Positions 30,366-38,782 of a DNA stretch of 64,000 nt are shown here, piece after piece. The stretch lies in assembly GCF_019665765.1 (NCBI RefSeq), contig NZ_CP081150.1, positions 2,170,001-2,234,000 of the forward strand, in the 5' to 3' direction. This DNA is from Deefgea tanakiae. Its GTDB lineage: Bacteria; Pseudomonadota; Gammaproteobacteria; Burkholderiales; Chitinibacteraceae. Positions within the stretch are counted from its first letter, which is position 1, and each line of letters begins with the position of its first letter. The notes beneath the pieces were generated by a model. The model saw only the letters and a list, made by a program, of their open reading frames with translations, ran no database searches and was not told the DNA's origin. Made by a program: the position numbers and the translations under genes.

Positions 30366-31673
30366 ATGTCAGAACTGATTGCCGCTTGTACCGCCCGCCG
30401 CGCCGCCCTCGCCGCCCGTTTAGAGCCTGGCATTGTCATCGTGCCGACCACACAAGAAATCATCCGCAATGCCGACAGCACTTACCCATTCCGCTTTGAT
30501 TCTGGCTTTTATTATTTAACGGGCTTTACCGAACCCGATGCAGTTTTTGTCCAAGTCATCGGCAAAGATAAAGTAGAAAATATCCTGTTCTGCCGTGACA
30601 AAGACATCGAGCGCGAAATCTGGGATGGCTACCGCTTTGGCCCTGCCGCCGCTGCTGAACAATTTGGCTTTGATACCGCGTATCCAATTGAAGAGCTCGA
30701 TAAGCGCATCGTTGAAATGATGAAAAATCAACCGCGCATCTATTATCCACTCGCCAAAGAAATGCGTTGGGATCGACGTGTGAATCGCTGGCTCAGTGAT
30801 GTACGCGGCCTTGCCCGCACTGGCGTTGCTGCGCCAACAGCGATGCTGGACGTACGCAGCGCGCTGGATGAAATGCGCCTATTCAAAGACGAATACGAAA
30901 TAGGTATCTTGCGCCAAGCAGGAAAAATAAATGCACAGGCGCATATACGTGCGATGCAATTTGCCCAAGCTGGACAAATGGAATATCAAGTTGAAGCAGA
31001 AATGCTGCACGACTATTACCGCCAAGGTAGCCGCTCCCCCGCCTACAACAGCATCGTCGCCAGCGGCGCTAATAGCTGTGTGCTGCATTATGGCGAAAAC
31101 AATGCCCGCATGAACGACGGCGATTTATTGCTAATCGACGCGGGTTGTGAAATCGCCGGTTACGCCAGCGACATCACGCGCACCTTTCCCGTGAATGGCA
31201 AATTTTCACCAGCACAACGCGCGGTGTACGAAATCACCCTCGCCGCCCAAGAAGCTGCATTCGCAACTATTTTCCCCGGCAGCACTTGGAATGCGCCACA
31301 CGACGCCGCCACTCGCGTGCTCGCACAAGGCATGATTGATTTAAAATTGCTGACTGGCTCGCTGCAAGAAGTGCTGGAAAAAGAAACCTACAAACAGTTC
31401 TATATGCACCGCACTGGCCACTGGATGGGCTTGGACGTGCATGATTGTGGCGCATACAAAGTCGACGGCGAATGGCGCAAGCTGCAAACCGGCATGGTGA
31501 TGACGGTTGAACCCGGTTTTTACATCCGCCCCGCTGCCAATGTACCGAAAGAATTCGAAAACATCGGTATCCGCATCGAAGACGACGTACTGGTGACTGC
31601 AACTGGCTATGAAAATCTGACTCGTGATTGCCCGAAAACGGTTGCAGACATCGAAGCGTTGATGGCGAAGTAA
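30366..31673 (+). CDS. pepP: Xaa-Pro aminopeptidase PepP
   Basis: Removes N-terminal residues that precede proline; a dimanganese enzyme of the M24B family. The ATG at 30366 with CGGAG upstream gives 435 residues (E. coli 441). An N-terminal creatinase-like domain is followed by the pita-bread domain. Ligands are in LLIDAGCEIAGYASDITRTF (two Asp), HRTGHWMGLDVHD (His), VEPGFYI (Glu) and GIRIEDDVLV (Glu). pepP next to ubiH is a long-conserved proteobacterial pairing. Confidence 0.95.
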   Translation: MSELIAACTARRAALAARLEPGIVIVPTTQEIIRNADSTYPFRFDSGFYYLTGFTEPDAVFVQVIGKDKVENILFCRDKDIEREIWDGYRFGPAAAAEQFGFDTAYPIEELDKRIVEMMKNQPRIYYPLAKEMRWDRRVNRWLSDVRGLARTGVAAPTAMLDVRSALDEMRLFKDEYEIGILRQAGKINAQAHIRAMQFAQAGQMEYQVEAEMLHDYYRQGSRSPAYNSIVASGANSCVLHYGENNARMNDGDLLLIDAGCEIAGYASDITRTFPVNGKFSPAQRAVYEITLAAQEAAFATIFPGSTWNAPHDAATRVLAQGMIDLKLLTGSLQEVLEKETYKQFYMHRTGHWMGLDVHDCGAYKVDGEWRKLQTGMVMTVEPGFYIRPAANVPKEFENIGIRIEDDVLVTATGYENLTRDCPKTVADIEALMAK

Positions 31674-31693
31674 GCGAAGAAAACAAAACCCTC

Positions 31694-31805
31694 ACCACAG
31701 AGACACAGAGGCACGGAGAAAAGCGGTAAAATATCGCACCCATACATAGGCGACATCAGTGCTCCCCTTGCTTTCCTCTGTGTCTCCGTGCCTCTGTGGT
31801 AAAAG
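31694..31805. repeat. Inverted repeat with swapped octamers, between pepP and ubiH
   Basis: Left arm 31694-31722 reads ACCACAGAG, ACACAGAG, GCACGGAG, AAA. The reverse complement of the right arm (31772-31805) reads ACCACAGAG, GCACGGAG, ACACAGAG, GAAA. The same two octamers are thus present in opposite order. The 170-bp pepP-ubiH gap is almost wholly this element. It resembles the CACAGAG-type dispersed repeats seen in many bacterial genomes. Confidence 0.75.
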
Positions 31806-31843
31806 ATTTTTACTTCGGCTGAACCTTTCTATCTAGGATTCCC

Positions 31844-33013
31844 ATGCTCATCAATACACTTCCGCAGCACATTGATATTGTGATCGTCGGTGGCGGCCCA
31901 GTGGGGGCGCTGTTGGCGCAGCGCTTGGTCAGTAGCGGCCATGATGCGCTCTTAGTCGAAGCCAAACACAGCGTGGGCAAAGACCCGCGCGCGCTGGCGA
32001 TTGCCTATGCCAGTTCACAAACCTTGGCTGCCAATGATTTGTGGGATGAGTCCCTAGGGGCAACGCCGATTACGCAAGTGCATGTCTCGCAAGCGGGCAC
32101 CTTGGGTCGCACCGAACTCAATGCAGCCGAACTCGATTTACCCATGCTCGGCTCGGTAGTGAAGTACGAAAAATTAGCGCAATACGCCTTTGATCAACTC
32201 AGCAACAGCGCAGCGCGTTTGGCGCTGGGCGCGAAAGTGACGCAAATTCAGCGTTTAGCGCGCTTTGCTCAACTGACGTTAGAAACCGATTTAGGTGAGC
32301 AAAAAATTTCCTGTCGCTTGGTGATTCTGGCTGATGGTGGGCATTTGCTGGCTCAGTTCAAGGACATCCAGCAAACCGTGAAGTCCTACGAGCAGCACGC
32401 GGTGTTAGCGACGCTGACACCCAAACACCCACATCAGGGTATTGCCTTTGAGCGCTTTGCTGATGATGGCCCGCTGGCATTACTCCCTACGGGTACGGAT
32501 TACACTTTGGTCTGGACTCAAACGCCAGAGCAGGCTGCAGCGCGCTTAACGCTGCCCGATGCTGATTTTATTGCAGAAGTTGAGCAGCGCTTTTCAGACC
32601 GCGTGAGCGGGTTTACCGCCGTGTCGGGTCGTGCAAGTTGGCCGCTGGCCTTAAAAACCGTCAACTCCATTGTCGGGCAACGCGTGGTGTTAATTGGCAA
32701 TGCTGCGCAAACTTTACACCCCGTCGCAGGGCAAGGTTTGAATTTGGGTTTACGCGATGCGGCAACACTGGCCGATGTCTTAGCCGCAACGCCAGCACGT
32801 GAATTGGGCGAAGCGTCGAGCTTGGCCCGCTACGCAAAATTGCGGGCGCGAGATGCGGGACTGGTTACCGCCGTCACCGACAGCCTCATTTCACTCTTTG
32901 ATTCGCCATCGCTACCACTCAAGCACGCGCGTAGCTTAGGGCTATTGGCGATGGATCAGTGCGGCTGGCTACGGCGTGGTTTTGCCGAACGCATGGTCTA
33001 TGGCGCAAGATAA
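31844..33013 (+). CDS. ubiH: UbiH-family ubiquinone hydroxylase
   Basis: An FAD-dependent aromatic hydroxylase of ubiquinone synthesis (UbiH/UbiF/VisC/COQ6 family), 389 residues. The FAD-binding start is IVIVGGGPVGALLAQRLV (about residues 11-28). The second FAD motif is VLIGNAAQTLHPVAGQGLNLG (about 282-302), with HP.AGQG as the family hallmark. The position after pepP favours UbiH, but the sequence alone does not exclude UbiF or UbiI specificity. Confidence 0.88.
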   Translation: MLINTLPQHIDIVIVGGGPVGALLAQRLVSSGHDALLVEAKHSVGKDPRALAIAYASSQTLAANDLWDESLGATPITQVHVSQAGTLGRTELNAAELDLPMLGSVVKYEKLAQYAFDQLSNSAARLALGAKVTQIQRLARFAQLTLETDLGEQKISCRLVILADGGHLLAQFKDIQQTVKSYEQHAVLATLTPKHPHQGIAFERFADDGPLALLPTGTDYTLVWTQTPEQAAARLTLPDADFIAEVEQRFSDRVSGFTAVSGRASWPLALKTVNSIVGQRVVLIGNAAQTLHPVAGQGLNLGLRDAATLADVLAATPARELGEASSLARYAKLRARDAGLVTAVTDSLISLFDSPSLPLKHARSLGLLAMDQCGWLRRGFAERMVYGAR

Positions 33014-33019
33014 TTAGCG

Positions 33020-33520
33020 TCAATTTAAAATCTCGGGCATTTTCTCGATTTCACCAACCACGACCTTGGCCATATCCGCCAACATCTCGATTTCCTCCGC
33101 CGACATTTGACGTGGATTTCGGTCGATTAAACACAATGTGCCTATATTCACGCCATTATTCACCGTGAGTGGCGCGCCTGCGTAGAAACGAATTTTTGGC
33201 TCACCTGTGACTAAAGGATTATCCGCAAAACGCTCATCTTTCAGGGCATCCGGAATCACCATCACTTCATTATGCAAAATGGCATGGCCGCAAAATGAAA
33301 TATCGCGCGGCGTTTCAGTCGCATCCAGCCCACAAATCGATTTGAACCATTGGCGATTAACATCCACCAAGCTCACCACCGCGATTTGCACACGGAAGAA
33401 ACTTGCGGCAGCTTTGGTTAGATTATCGAAACGCGTCTCAGGGGGCGTATCCAAAATTAAAAATTGCCGCAACGTCTCAATGCGAAGAGCTTCGTTATCG
33501 GGCTGCGCAGGTGCTTGCAT
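33020..33520 (-). CDS. Stand-alone GAF-domain protein
   Basis: A 166-residue cytosolic protein that is essentially one GAF domain (about 15-160; FFRVQIAVVSLVDVNRQWFKS, FCGHAILHNEVMVIPDA, FYAGAPLTVNNGVNIGTLCLID). No output domain is attached. The ATG at 33518-33520 has GGAT upstream; a TTG ten codons earlier is the only longer start. Such proteins bind small ligands or react with oxidants, but the ligand is not readable. It is convergent with ubiH (6 bp apart) and follows metE on the same strand. Confidence 0.85.
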   Translation of the reverse strand: MQAPAQPDNEALRIETLRQFLILDTPPETRFDNLTKAAASFFRVQIAVVSLVDVNRQWFKSICGLDATETPRDISFCGHAILHNEVMVIPDALKDERFADNPLVTGEPKIRFYAGAPLTVNNGVNIGTLCLIDRNPRQMSAEEIEMLADMAKVVVGEIEKMPEILN

Positions 33521-33585
33521 CTTTAATCCAATGGGTAAGTAGCAAATCAATTATAGCCGCAAGCACCGATTCAGCAAATCACAAG

Positions 33586-35937
33586 TTAATGGCAAGCACA
33601 TCCAGTAGTATGTGCGGGTGCCGTGGCCTGTTTCGCGGCAACCACCAGCGTCTTTCCTTCTTGCAAAGCGGTGCGTGCCGTTTGCGTAGCGGCCAACATG
33701 TTAACTAAAGCGGCCTCAGTTTCTGGCCACGCGCGGGTTTTTAAGCCGCAATCAGGATTGATCCATAAGCGATCCGCTGGCACCACATCCAATGCTTTGG
33801 CGATTAAACGCAGCATTTCTTCTATTTTCGGTACGCGTGGGCTGTGAATATCGTAAACACCTGGGCCGATCTCATTCGGATATTTAAATTCGCCGAACGC
33901 TTCTAGCAATTCCATATCCGAACGACTAGTTTCAATCGTGATCACATCGGCATCCATCGCCGCGATTTCCGGCAAAATGTCGTTGAACTCTGAATAGCAC
34001 ATATGCGTGTGGATTTGCGTGTCGTTGGCCACGCCCGACGCAGAAATCCGGAATGACTCACCTGCCCAAGCCAAATAAGCAGCCCATTGCGATTGCTTCA
34101 ATGGCAAGCCTTCACGGAAAGCTGGCTCATCGATTTGAATGATGCCGATGCCGGCGTTTTCCAAATCCACCACTTCATCGCGAATCGCCAAGGCGATTTG
34201 TTGGCAAGTGAGCGAACGCGCTTGGTCGTCGCGCACGAAAGACCATTGCAAAATCGTCACTGGGCCGGTCAACATGCCTTTCATCGGTTTGGTCGTTAAG
34301 CTTTGCGCGTAGCTGCTCCACGCCACTGTCATCGGCGCTGGGCGGCTCACGTCGCCAAACAAAACTGGCGGTTTCACGCAGCGGCTGCCATAGCTTTGCA
34401 CCCAACCCAATTGCGTGAACGCAAAGCCCGCCAATTGCTCGCCAAAATACTCGACCATATCATTGCGCTCGGCTTCGCCATGCACCGGTACATCAATCCC
34501 CAATTCAACTTGTTTATTTACCACCAACGCTATTTCAGCCTTCATCGCCGCATCGTAATCGACCGTGCTCAATTTACCTTGTTTAAACGCCGCGCGTGCA
34601 GCGCGAATTTCGCTGGTTTGTGGAAACGAGCCTATCGTCGTTGTCGGCAACAGTGGTAAATTGAAACGTGCACGCTGCGCAGCTTGCCGCACTGTAAATG
34701 GCGAAACGCGTTGATCGGCATTGCTCGGTAATTGAGCCAAACGCGCGGCAACGGCCGGATTGTGAATGCGCGTTGAGGTGCGACGATTGGCTTGTACTGC
34801 TGCGTTCAGCGCCAGTTCTTCGGCAACGTTGACCCCATTCAAAGCGCGTTTTAACACACTGATTTCAGCTAATTTTTGCTTCGCAAAAGCCAGCCACGAT
34901 TTCAGCTCCGCATCAAGTAGCACTTCTTGGGCTAAATCGACAGGCGTGTGCAGCAATGAGCACGAAGGTGCAATCCATAGGTATTGCCCTAGCGATGAGT
35001 GTGCTTTTTGGAGAGACGCCAATACCTTGTTTAAATCTGCAGCCCAAATATTCCGACCGTCGACCACACCGAGCGATAACACTTTATTTTTTGGCCAAAT
35101 CGCGATAAAGGCTGGCAACTGTTCAAGCGCGCGAATCAAATCTAAATGCACACCTGCGACAGGCAAATCTGCGAGCAATTGCGCATGTGTCTCAACAGAG
35201 TCAAAGTAGCTTGCCAGCAGTACTTTTGGCCCTTTGCCCGCAAGAACTTGATAAGTCGGTGCGAAGGCCGCAATCCACTCGCTCGGTAATTCCAAGCCTA
35301 GAATCGGCTCATCCAATTGAATATGGCTTACACCTTTGGCTGCAAGTTTTTCTAATATGCGGGTATAGCGCGCTAGCAATTTCGGTAAAAGATCTAGCTT
35401 GTTATACCCATGCTGTTTGGATTTTGCCAGCCACAAGAAAGTCAAAGGGCCAGGCAGCACCGCTTTAACAGAGTGACCTTGGGTTTGTGCGTCTTCAATC
35501 TCATGGAAAAACCATTCTACGCCACCATCAAAAGTGGTCTCTGACGACAATTCAGGCACCATGTAGTGATAATTGGTATCAAAATACTTGGTCATTTCTT
35601 GGGCTGGCTGCGCGGTGTTGCCGCGACCCAACTCAAAATATTGCGCCAAGGTGAGGCGTTTAGCGTCAAAACCAAAACGCGCTGGCAAGCAGCCCAATAA
35701 GGCGGTTGCACTCAAAATCTGGTCGTACCAAGCAAAATCGCCGACGGCGACAAAATCCAGACCAGCCTCAGCTTGCCAGGCCCAATGACGACGACGCAAA
35801 GTCTGGCCAACATTCACCAGCTCCGCTTCTGTTACTTCACCTCGCCAAAATTTTTCCGTCGCAAATTTTAATTCGCGCTGCGCACCAATACGGGGAAAAC
35901 CTAGAATATGCGCTTTTACATCATGAGTAGCAGTCAT
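33586..35937 (-). CDS. metE: Cobalamin-independent methionine synthase MetE
   Basis: Transfers a methyl group from methyltetrahydrofolate-triglutamate to homocysteine. I prefer the second ATG (35935-35937, [18 protein letters not shown]) because AAGGA lies eight bases before it; this gives 783 residues (E. coli 753). The N-terminal half is the folate-binding repeat ([21 protein letters not shown]). Zinc ligands are in [10 protein letters not shown] and [11 protein letters not shown] of the C-terminal barrel. It diverges from metR, which in the family activates metE with homocysteine. Confidence 0.96.
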   Translation of the reverse strand: MTATHDVKAHILGFPRIGAQRELKFATEKFWRGEVTEAELVNVGQTLRRRHWAWQAEAGLDFVAVGDFAWYDQILSATALLGCLPARFGFDAKRLTLAQYFELGRGNTAQPAQEMTKYFDTNYHYMVPELSSETTFDGGVEWFFHEIEDAQTQGHSVKAVLPGPLTFLWLAKSKQHGYNKLDLLPKLLARYTRILEKLAAKGVSHIQLDEPILGLELPSEWIAAFAPTYQVLAGKGPKVLLASYFDSVETHAQLLADLPVAGVHLDLIRALEQLPAFIAIWPKNKVLSLGVVDGRNIWAADLNKVLASLQKAHSSLGQYLWIAPSCSLLHTPVDLAQEVLLDAELKSWLAFAKQKLAEISVLKRALNGVNVAEELALNAAVQANRRTSTRIHNPAVAARLAQLPSNADQRVSPFTVRQAAQRARFNLPLLPTTTIGSFPQTSEIRAARAAFKQGKLSTVDYDAAMKAEIALVVNKQVELGIDVPVHGEAERNDMVEYFGEQLAGFAFTQLGWVQSYGSRCVKPPVLFGDVSRPAPMTVAWSSYAQSLTTKPMKGMLTGPVTILQWSFVRDDQARSLTCQQIALAIRDEVVDLENAGIGIIQIDEPAFREGLPLKQSQWAAYLAWAGESFRISASGVANDTQIHTHMCYSEFNDILPEIAAMDADVITIETSRSDMELLEAFGEFKYPNEIGPGVYDIHSPRVPKIEEMLRLIAKALDVVPADRLWINPDCGLKTRAWPETEAALVNMLAATQTARTALQEGKTLVVAAKQATAPAHTTGCACH

Positions 35938-35990
35938 CTTAAACATCCTTGTCTATGAATTATGTTTGCATCATACGGCGCACAACGATA

Positions 35991-36003
35991 TGATTACAGT
36001 TCA
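35991..36003. promoter_or_regulatory. MetR-like operator between metE and metR
   Basis: TGATTACAGTTCA matches the MetR consensus TGAA-N5-TTCA at all but one defined base. A poorer match, TGAATTATGTTTG, lies at 35956-35968. Both lie in the 96-bp gap between the divergent metE and metR, where MetR is expected to bind. Confidence 0.5.
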
Positions 36004-36033
36004 TTATTTTCACAAAGAAGATGAGAAATACTA

Positions 36034-36954
36034 ATGCAATCGCTTTTAGAGCTGCGCCACCTCAAAACCATCCTCGCGATTCAAGACAGCGGTAGCTTGA
36101 CTCGCGCGGCAGAGCGTTTGCATTTAACGCAATCGGCCTTATCGCATCAAATCAGGCTGTTAGAAGATCATTACGGCTTGCCGCTGTTTGCGCGTAAATC
36201 CACACCACTCAAACTCACCGCCGCCGGTGAGAAACTCGCGCTACTGGCGCAAGACGTATTACCTGCGATTGCCAGTACCGAGCGCGATATTGCGCGGCTC
36301 AGAGAAGGCCAAGCGGGGCAATTGCGCATCGCCGTTGAATGCCATACGTGTTTTGATTGGCTTATGCCGGCGATGGATCAATTTCGTAGTCATTGGCCAG
36401 AAGTCGAGCTGGATATTGTGTCGGGCTTTCATGCCGACCCCGTGCAATTGCTGTTTGAAGATCGTGCTGATTTGGCGATTGTGTCTGAAGTAGAAACCTT
36501 GGTGGGCCTGAGCCATAAACCGCTGTTTAGCTACGATATGGTCGCACTGCTGGCTGCAGATCATGCACTCGCTAATAAGCCGTATTTAGAGGCCGCTGAT
36601 TTTGCCGAGGAAACGCTGATTACCTACCCTGTACCCGATGAAATGCTCGATCTGCTGCGCAAGGTGCTTAAACCTGCTGGCGTAAACCCAAAACGTCGGC
36701 CAACGGAACTGACGGTCGCGATGCTGCAATTGGTAGCCAGCCGCCGTGGCATTGCCGCGCTACCGCGCTGGAGTGTGCAGCATTATCTGGAACGCGGTTA
36801 CGTCGTGGCCAAACCGATCACCGCAGAAGGATTAACCTCTGAGTTGCATGCCGCGCTGCCCACTGAACGGCAAAACACCGCGTATATGGCTGACTTTGTA
36901 GAGATTATGCGCAATGTGAGTGTGCAAACCTTACCCGGCGTTGTGCTGCTTTAA
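36034..36954 (+). CDS. metR: LysR-type regulator MetR
   Basis: A 306-residue LysR-family activator that uses homocysteine as co-inducer. It has an N-terminal winged helix (about 5-65; HLKTILAIQDSGSLTRAAERLH, TQSALSHQIRLLEDHYGLPLF). The effector domain begins GQLRIAVECHTCFDWLMPAMDQF, a stretch typical of MetR rather than other LysR members. It is divergent from metE. Its stop overlaps the stop of the convergent solute-binding protein gene. Confidence 0.94.
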   Translation: MQSLLELRHLKTILAIQDSGSLTRAAERLHLTQSALSHQIRLLEDHYGLPLFARKSTPLKLTAAGEKLALLAQDVLPAIASTERDIARLREGQAGQLRIAVECHTCFDWLMPAMDQFRSHWPEVELDIVSGFHADPVQLLFEDRADLAIVSEVETLVGLSHKPLFSYDMVALLAADHALANKPYLEAADFAEETLITYPVPDEMLDLLRKVLKPAGVNPKRRPTELTVAMLQLVASRRGIAALPRWSVQHYLERGYVVAKPITAEGLTSELHAALPTERQNTAYMADFVEIMRNVSVQTLPGVVLL

Positions 36955-37697
36955 TCAAGTGCAGCAAAGCGGGCTTCGTATTGAGCGCTGATTTTTTGCA
37001 GCGTTTTATCTGCCCGCATACTGCCTAATGCGCTATTGAGTTTAGCCATCGTGGCTGCAGGGGTTTGTAAATTACAGGCCAAATACAAGTCCACTTGATT
37101 GAATACGTACAGGGCTTGAATTTTGTTCGGATCCAGATTCAAACGTCGCACAATTTCACGGGCGCTGAATGAAGAGCCGGGATAAAGATCGATGTGGCCA
37201 GCCAGTAATTTGCGCAGGTTTTGATCTTCAGTATTGGCGTAATCCAAGGTAAAGCCTTTGCTCTCTAAAAAGATCGCATTAGCACCTTGGCGTAAATCGC
37301 CGATACGGTATTTTTTCGCGTCTTCTAAACTTTTGATTTGCATATTACGCTCTCGCAAACCAAACAAAGTCCCTTTGACCGTGGCAATCGGACCAAGCCA
37401 TTGAAACTTGGCTTCACGCTCTGGAATGCGCCCCACCGTGTACGCGCAATGATTCGAGCTGATTTGAACAGTTCCGAGGGCGCGAGCCCAAGGAAAATCT
37501 TTATGCTCGGCGCTGAGTTGACTGCGTTTCAGCATTTCGCTCATCACATCAACCGCCATACCTTCTGGTCGATTGGCGACAAACGAATTAAAGGGTGGAT
37601 TGTCGCCTAAATAGAGTGTCAAATCTGCAGCTTGTGCTGTCCCTTGCCAATAAGCAGCACAGAGAATCGACATAAAACAAAGACAAAAACGATTCAC
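36951..37697 (-). CDS. Periplasmic solute-binding protein (SBP_bac_3)
   Basis: A 248-residue protein of the amino-acid-binding family 3. I prefer the GTG at 37695-37697, seven bases after GGAG, because a signal peptide then starts at once (VNRFCLCFMSILCAAYWQGTAQA). An upstream TTG start (37754) has neither. The mature part has LYLGDNPPFNSFVANRPEGMAVDVMSEML (domain 1 entry) and KKYRIGDLRQGANAIFLESKGF. No permease or ATPase gene is near, so it may be an orphan binding protein or feed another system. Ligand unknown. Confidence 0.82.
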   Translation of the reverse strand: MNRFCLCFMSILCAAYWQGTAQAADLTLYLGDNPPFNSFVANRPEGMAVDVMSEMLKRSQLSAEHKDFPWARALGTVQISSNHCAYTVGRIPEREAKFQWLGPIATVKGTLFGLRERNMQIKSLEDAKKYRIGDLRQGANAIFLESKGFTLDYANTEDQNLRKLLAGHIDLYPGSSFSAREIVRRLNLDPNKIQALYVFNQVDLYLACNLQTPAATMAKLNSALGSMRADKTLQKISAQYEARFAALD

Positions 37698-37904
37698 AAG
37701 CCCACTCCACACCGCTCCAATCTTACAAAAAACCGAGGAATCGGCTAAAAACAAGCCAAAACCATCGACAAGAGCTCTAGTATGTAAGGAAAGAAGGAAA
37801 AAGCAAGGGTTTTCATCGAAAACTCAAATAGCATGATGCATTTTTGTAAGCTCATGTGTAGCAGGTAAGCCAATCTCAGCGCCAGCAGAGACTATATCGG
37901 TGAA

Positions 37905-38579
37905 TTAAACCTTTAAAATGAGCTGCCATGGCTGCTGCTCACCATGGCAAATCCACTCTTGTTTGACATCACTAGCGAGCGCTAGCAACACATTGGGACT
38001 AACTTCCCAAATACTTAACGACCAATCAAAGTCTTCAGGGCTATCACAGCACCAGCCTACTGCAGTTTGACGTACTACAAAGCGCTGTAAGCCGCCAACC
38101 AGTCCGGTACCGAAGGCTTTTAGTAATGCTTCTTTCGCAACCCAGAGCATAAAAAATGCGCGAAGTTGCGCCTCCCCCGCCAAACTCGCGAGCCATGCCG
38201 ATTCACGCGGGTCAAAATAACTTTCCGCAATGGCCATCAGTTGCTTGCGTGGCCGAATCGTTTCGATGTCGATACCCACCCGCCCCTGTCCTAATGCCGC
38301 GGCACAGAACTGCGCACCATGGCTCCAGGACAAGCCAGCCGGATGCGACCAAGCTGGCGCCCATGGCCGACCATTCTCGTGCTGCGACAGCGTGGATTCC
38401 GTCTGACTCGTTTGTAATAGTTGCTGAGCGAGCTGGCGCGCCGATAAAAACTGGGCACGGCGCTGTGGATTTTGAATCGCGTCAAGACGTTGCTGCTGGA
38501 AGGGATCCAAACAAGCTAAGGTTGCCGAGAAGTCTGCAGATGGAGAAATCTGAGCAAGCCCAAAGTACGAAGCTAGCAT
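37905..38579 (-). CDS. Sfp-type 4'-phosphopantetheinyl transferase
   Basis: Adds the phosphopantetheine arm of CoA to a carrier protein. The 224-residue protein has the Sfp-type motifs GRVGIDIETIRP (magnesium Asp/Glu, about residue 106-117) and MLWVAKEALLKAFGTGL (about 145-160). A GAGG lies upstream of the ATG. No polyketide or peptide synthetase is in the window. It may serve the fatty-acid carrier protein or a distant cluster; the target cannot be told. Confidence 0.88.
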   Translation of the reverse strand: MLASYFGLAQISPSADFSATLACLDPFQQQRLDAIQNPQRRAQFLSARQLAQQLLQTSQTESTLSQHENGRPWAPAWSHPAGLSWSHGAQFCAAALGQGRVGIDIETIRPRKQLMAIAESYFDPRESAWLASLAGEAQLRAFFMLWVAKEALLKAFGTGLVGGLQRFVVRQTAVGWCCDSPEDFDWSLSIWEVSPNVLLALASDVKQEWICHGEQQPWQLILKV

Positions 38580-38644
38580 ACCGCCCTCATTAGAGGCGAT
38601 GTTCAGACTTGGTGTTGATATGTTTGAAGATAAGCTGAATTCGC

Positions 38645-38667
38645 CCCTCTCCCGTCAAGGGAGAGGG
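38645..38667. other. Perfect hairpin CCCTCTCCC/GGGAGAGGG
   Basis: A 9-bp perfect stem with a GTCAA loop in the 203-bp gap between the phosphopantetheinyl transferase gene and the DUF748 gene. No T-run follows. It resembles common dispersed CCCTCTCCC palindromes. Confidence 0.6.
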
Positions 38668-38732
38668 AACAAAAGCGATTCTACAACTCAAAAAACCATC
38701 AATACAAAATCTGAACACCTCCAATAAATAAA

Positions 38733-38781
38733 GAGTATTTCTTCATAGCCATTATTAATTAATAACTACAAGCAAATACCC
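38733..38781. repeat. Palindromic repeat copy 6 (downstream of DUF748 gene)
   Basis: A 49-bp imperfect palindrome: GAGTATTTCTTCATAG and CTACAAGCAAATACCC around CCATTATTAATTAATAA. It ends 1 bp before the stop codon of the DUF748 gene. The core ATTAATTAATAA and the GCCATTATTAA stretch match copy 8 at 53078-53126. Confidence 0.7.
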
Positions 38782-38782
38782 A

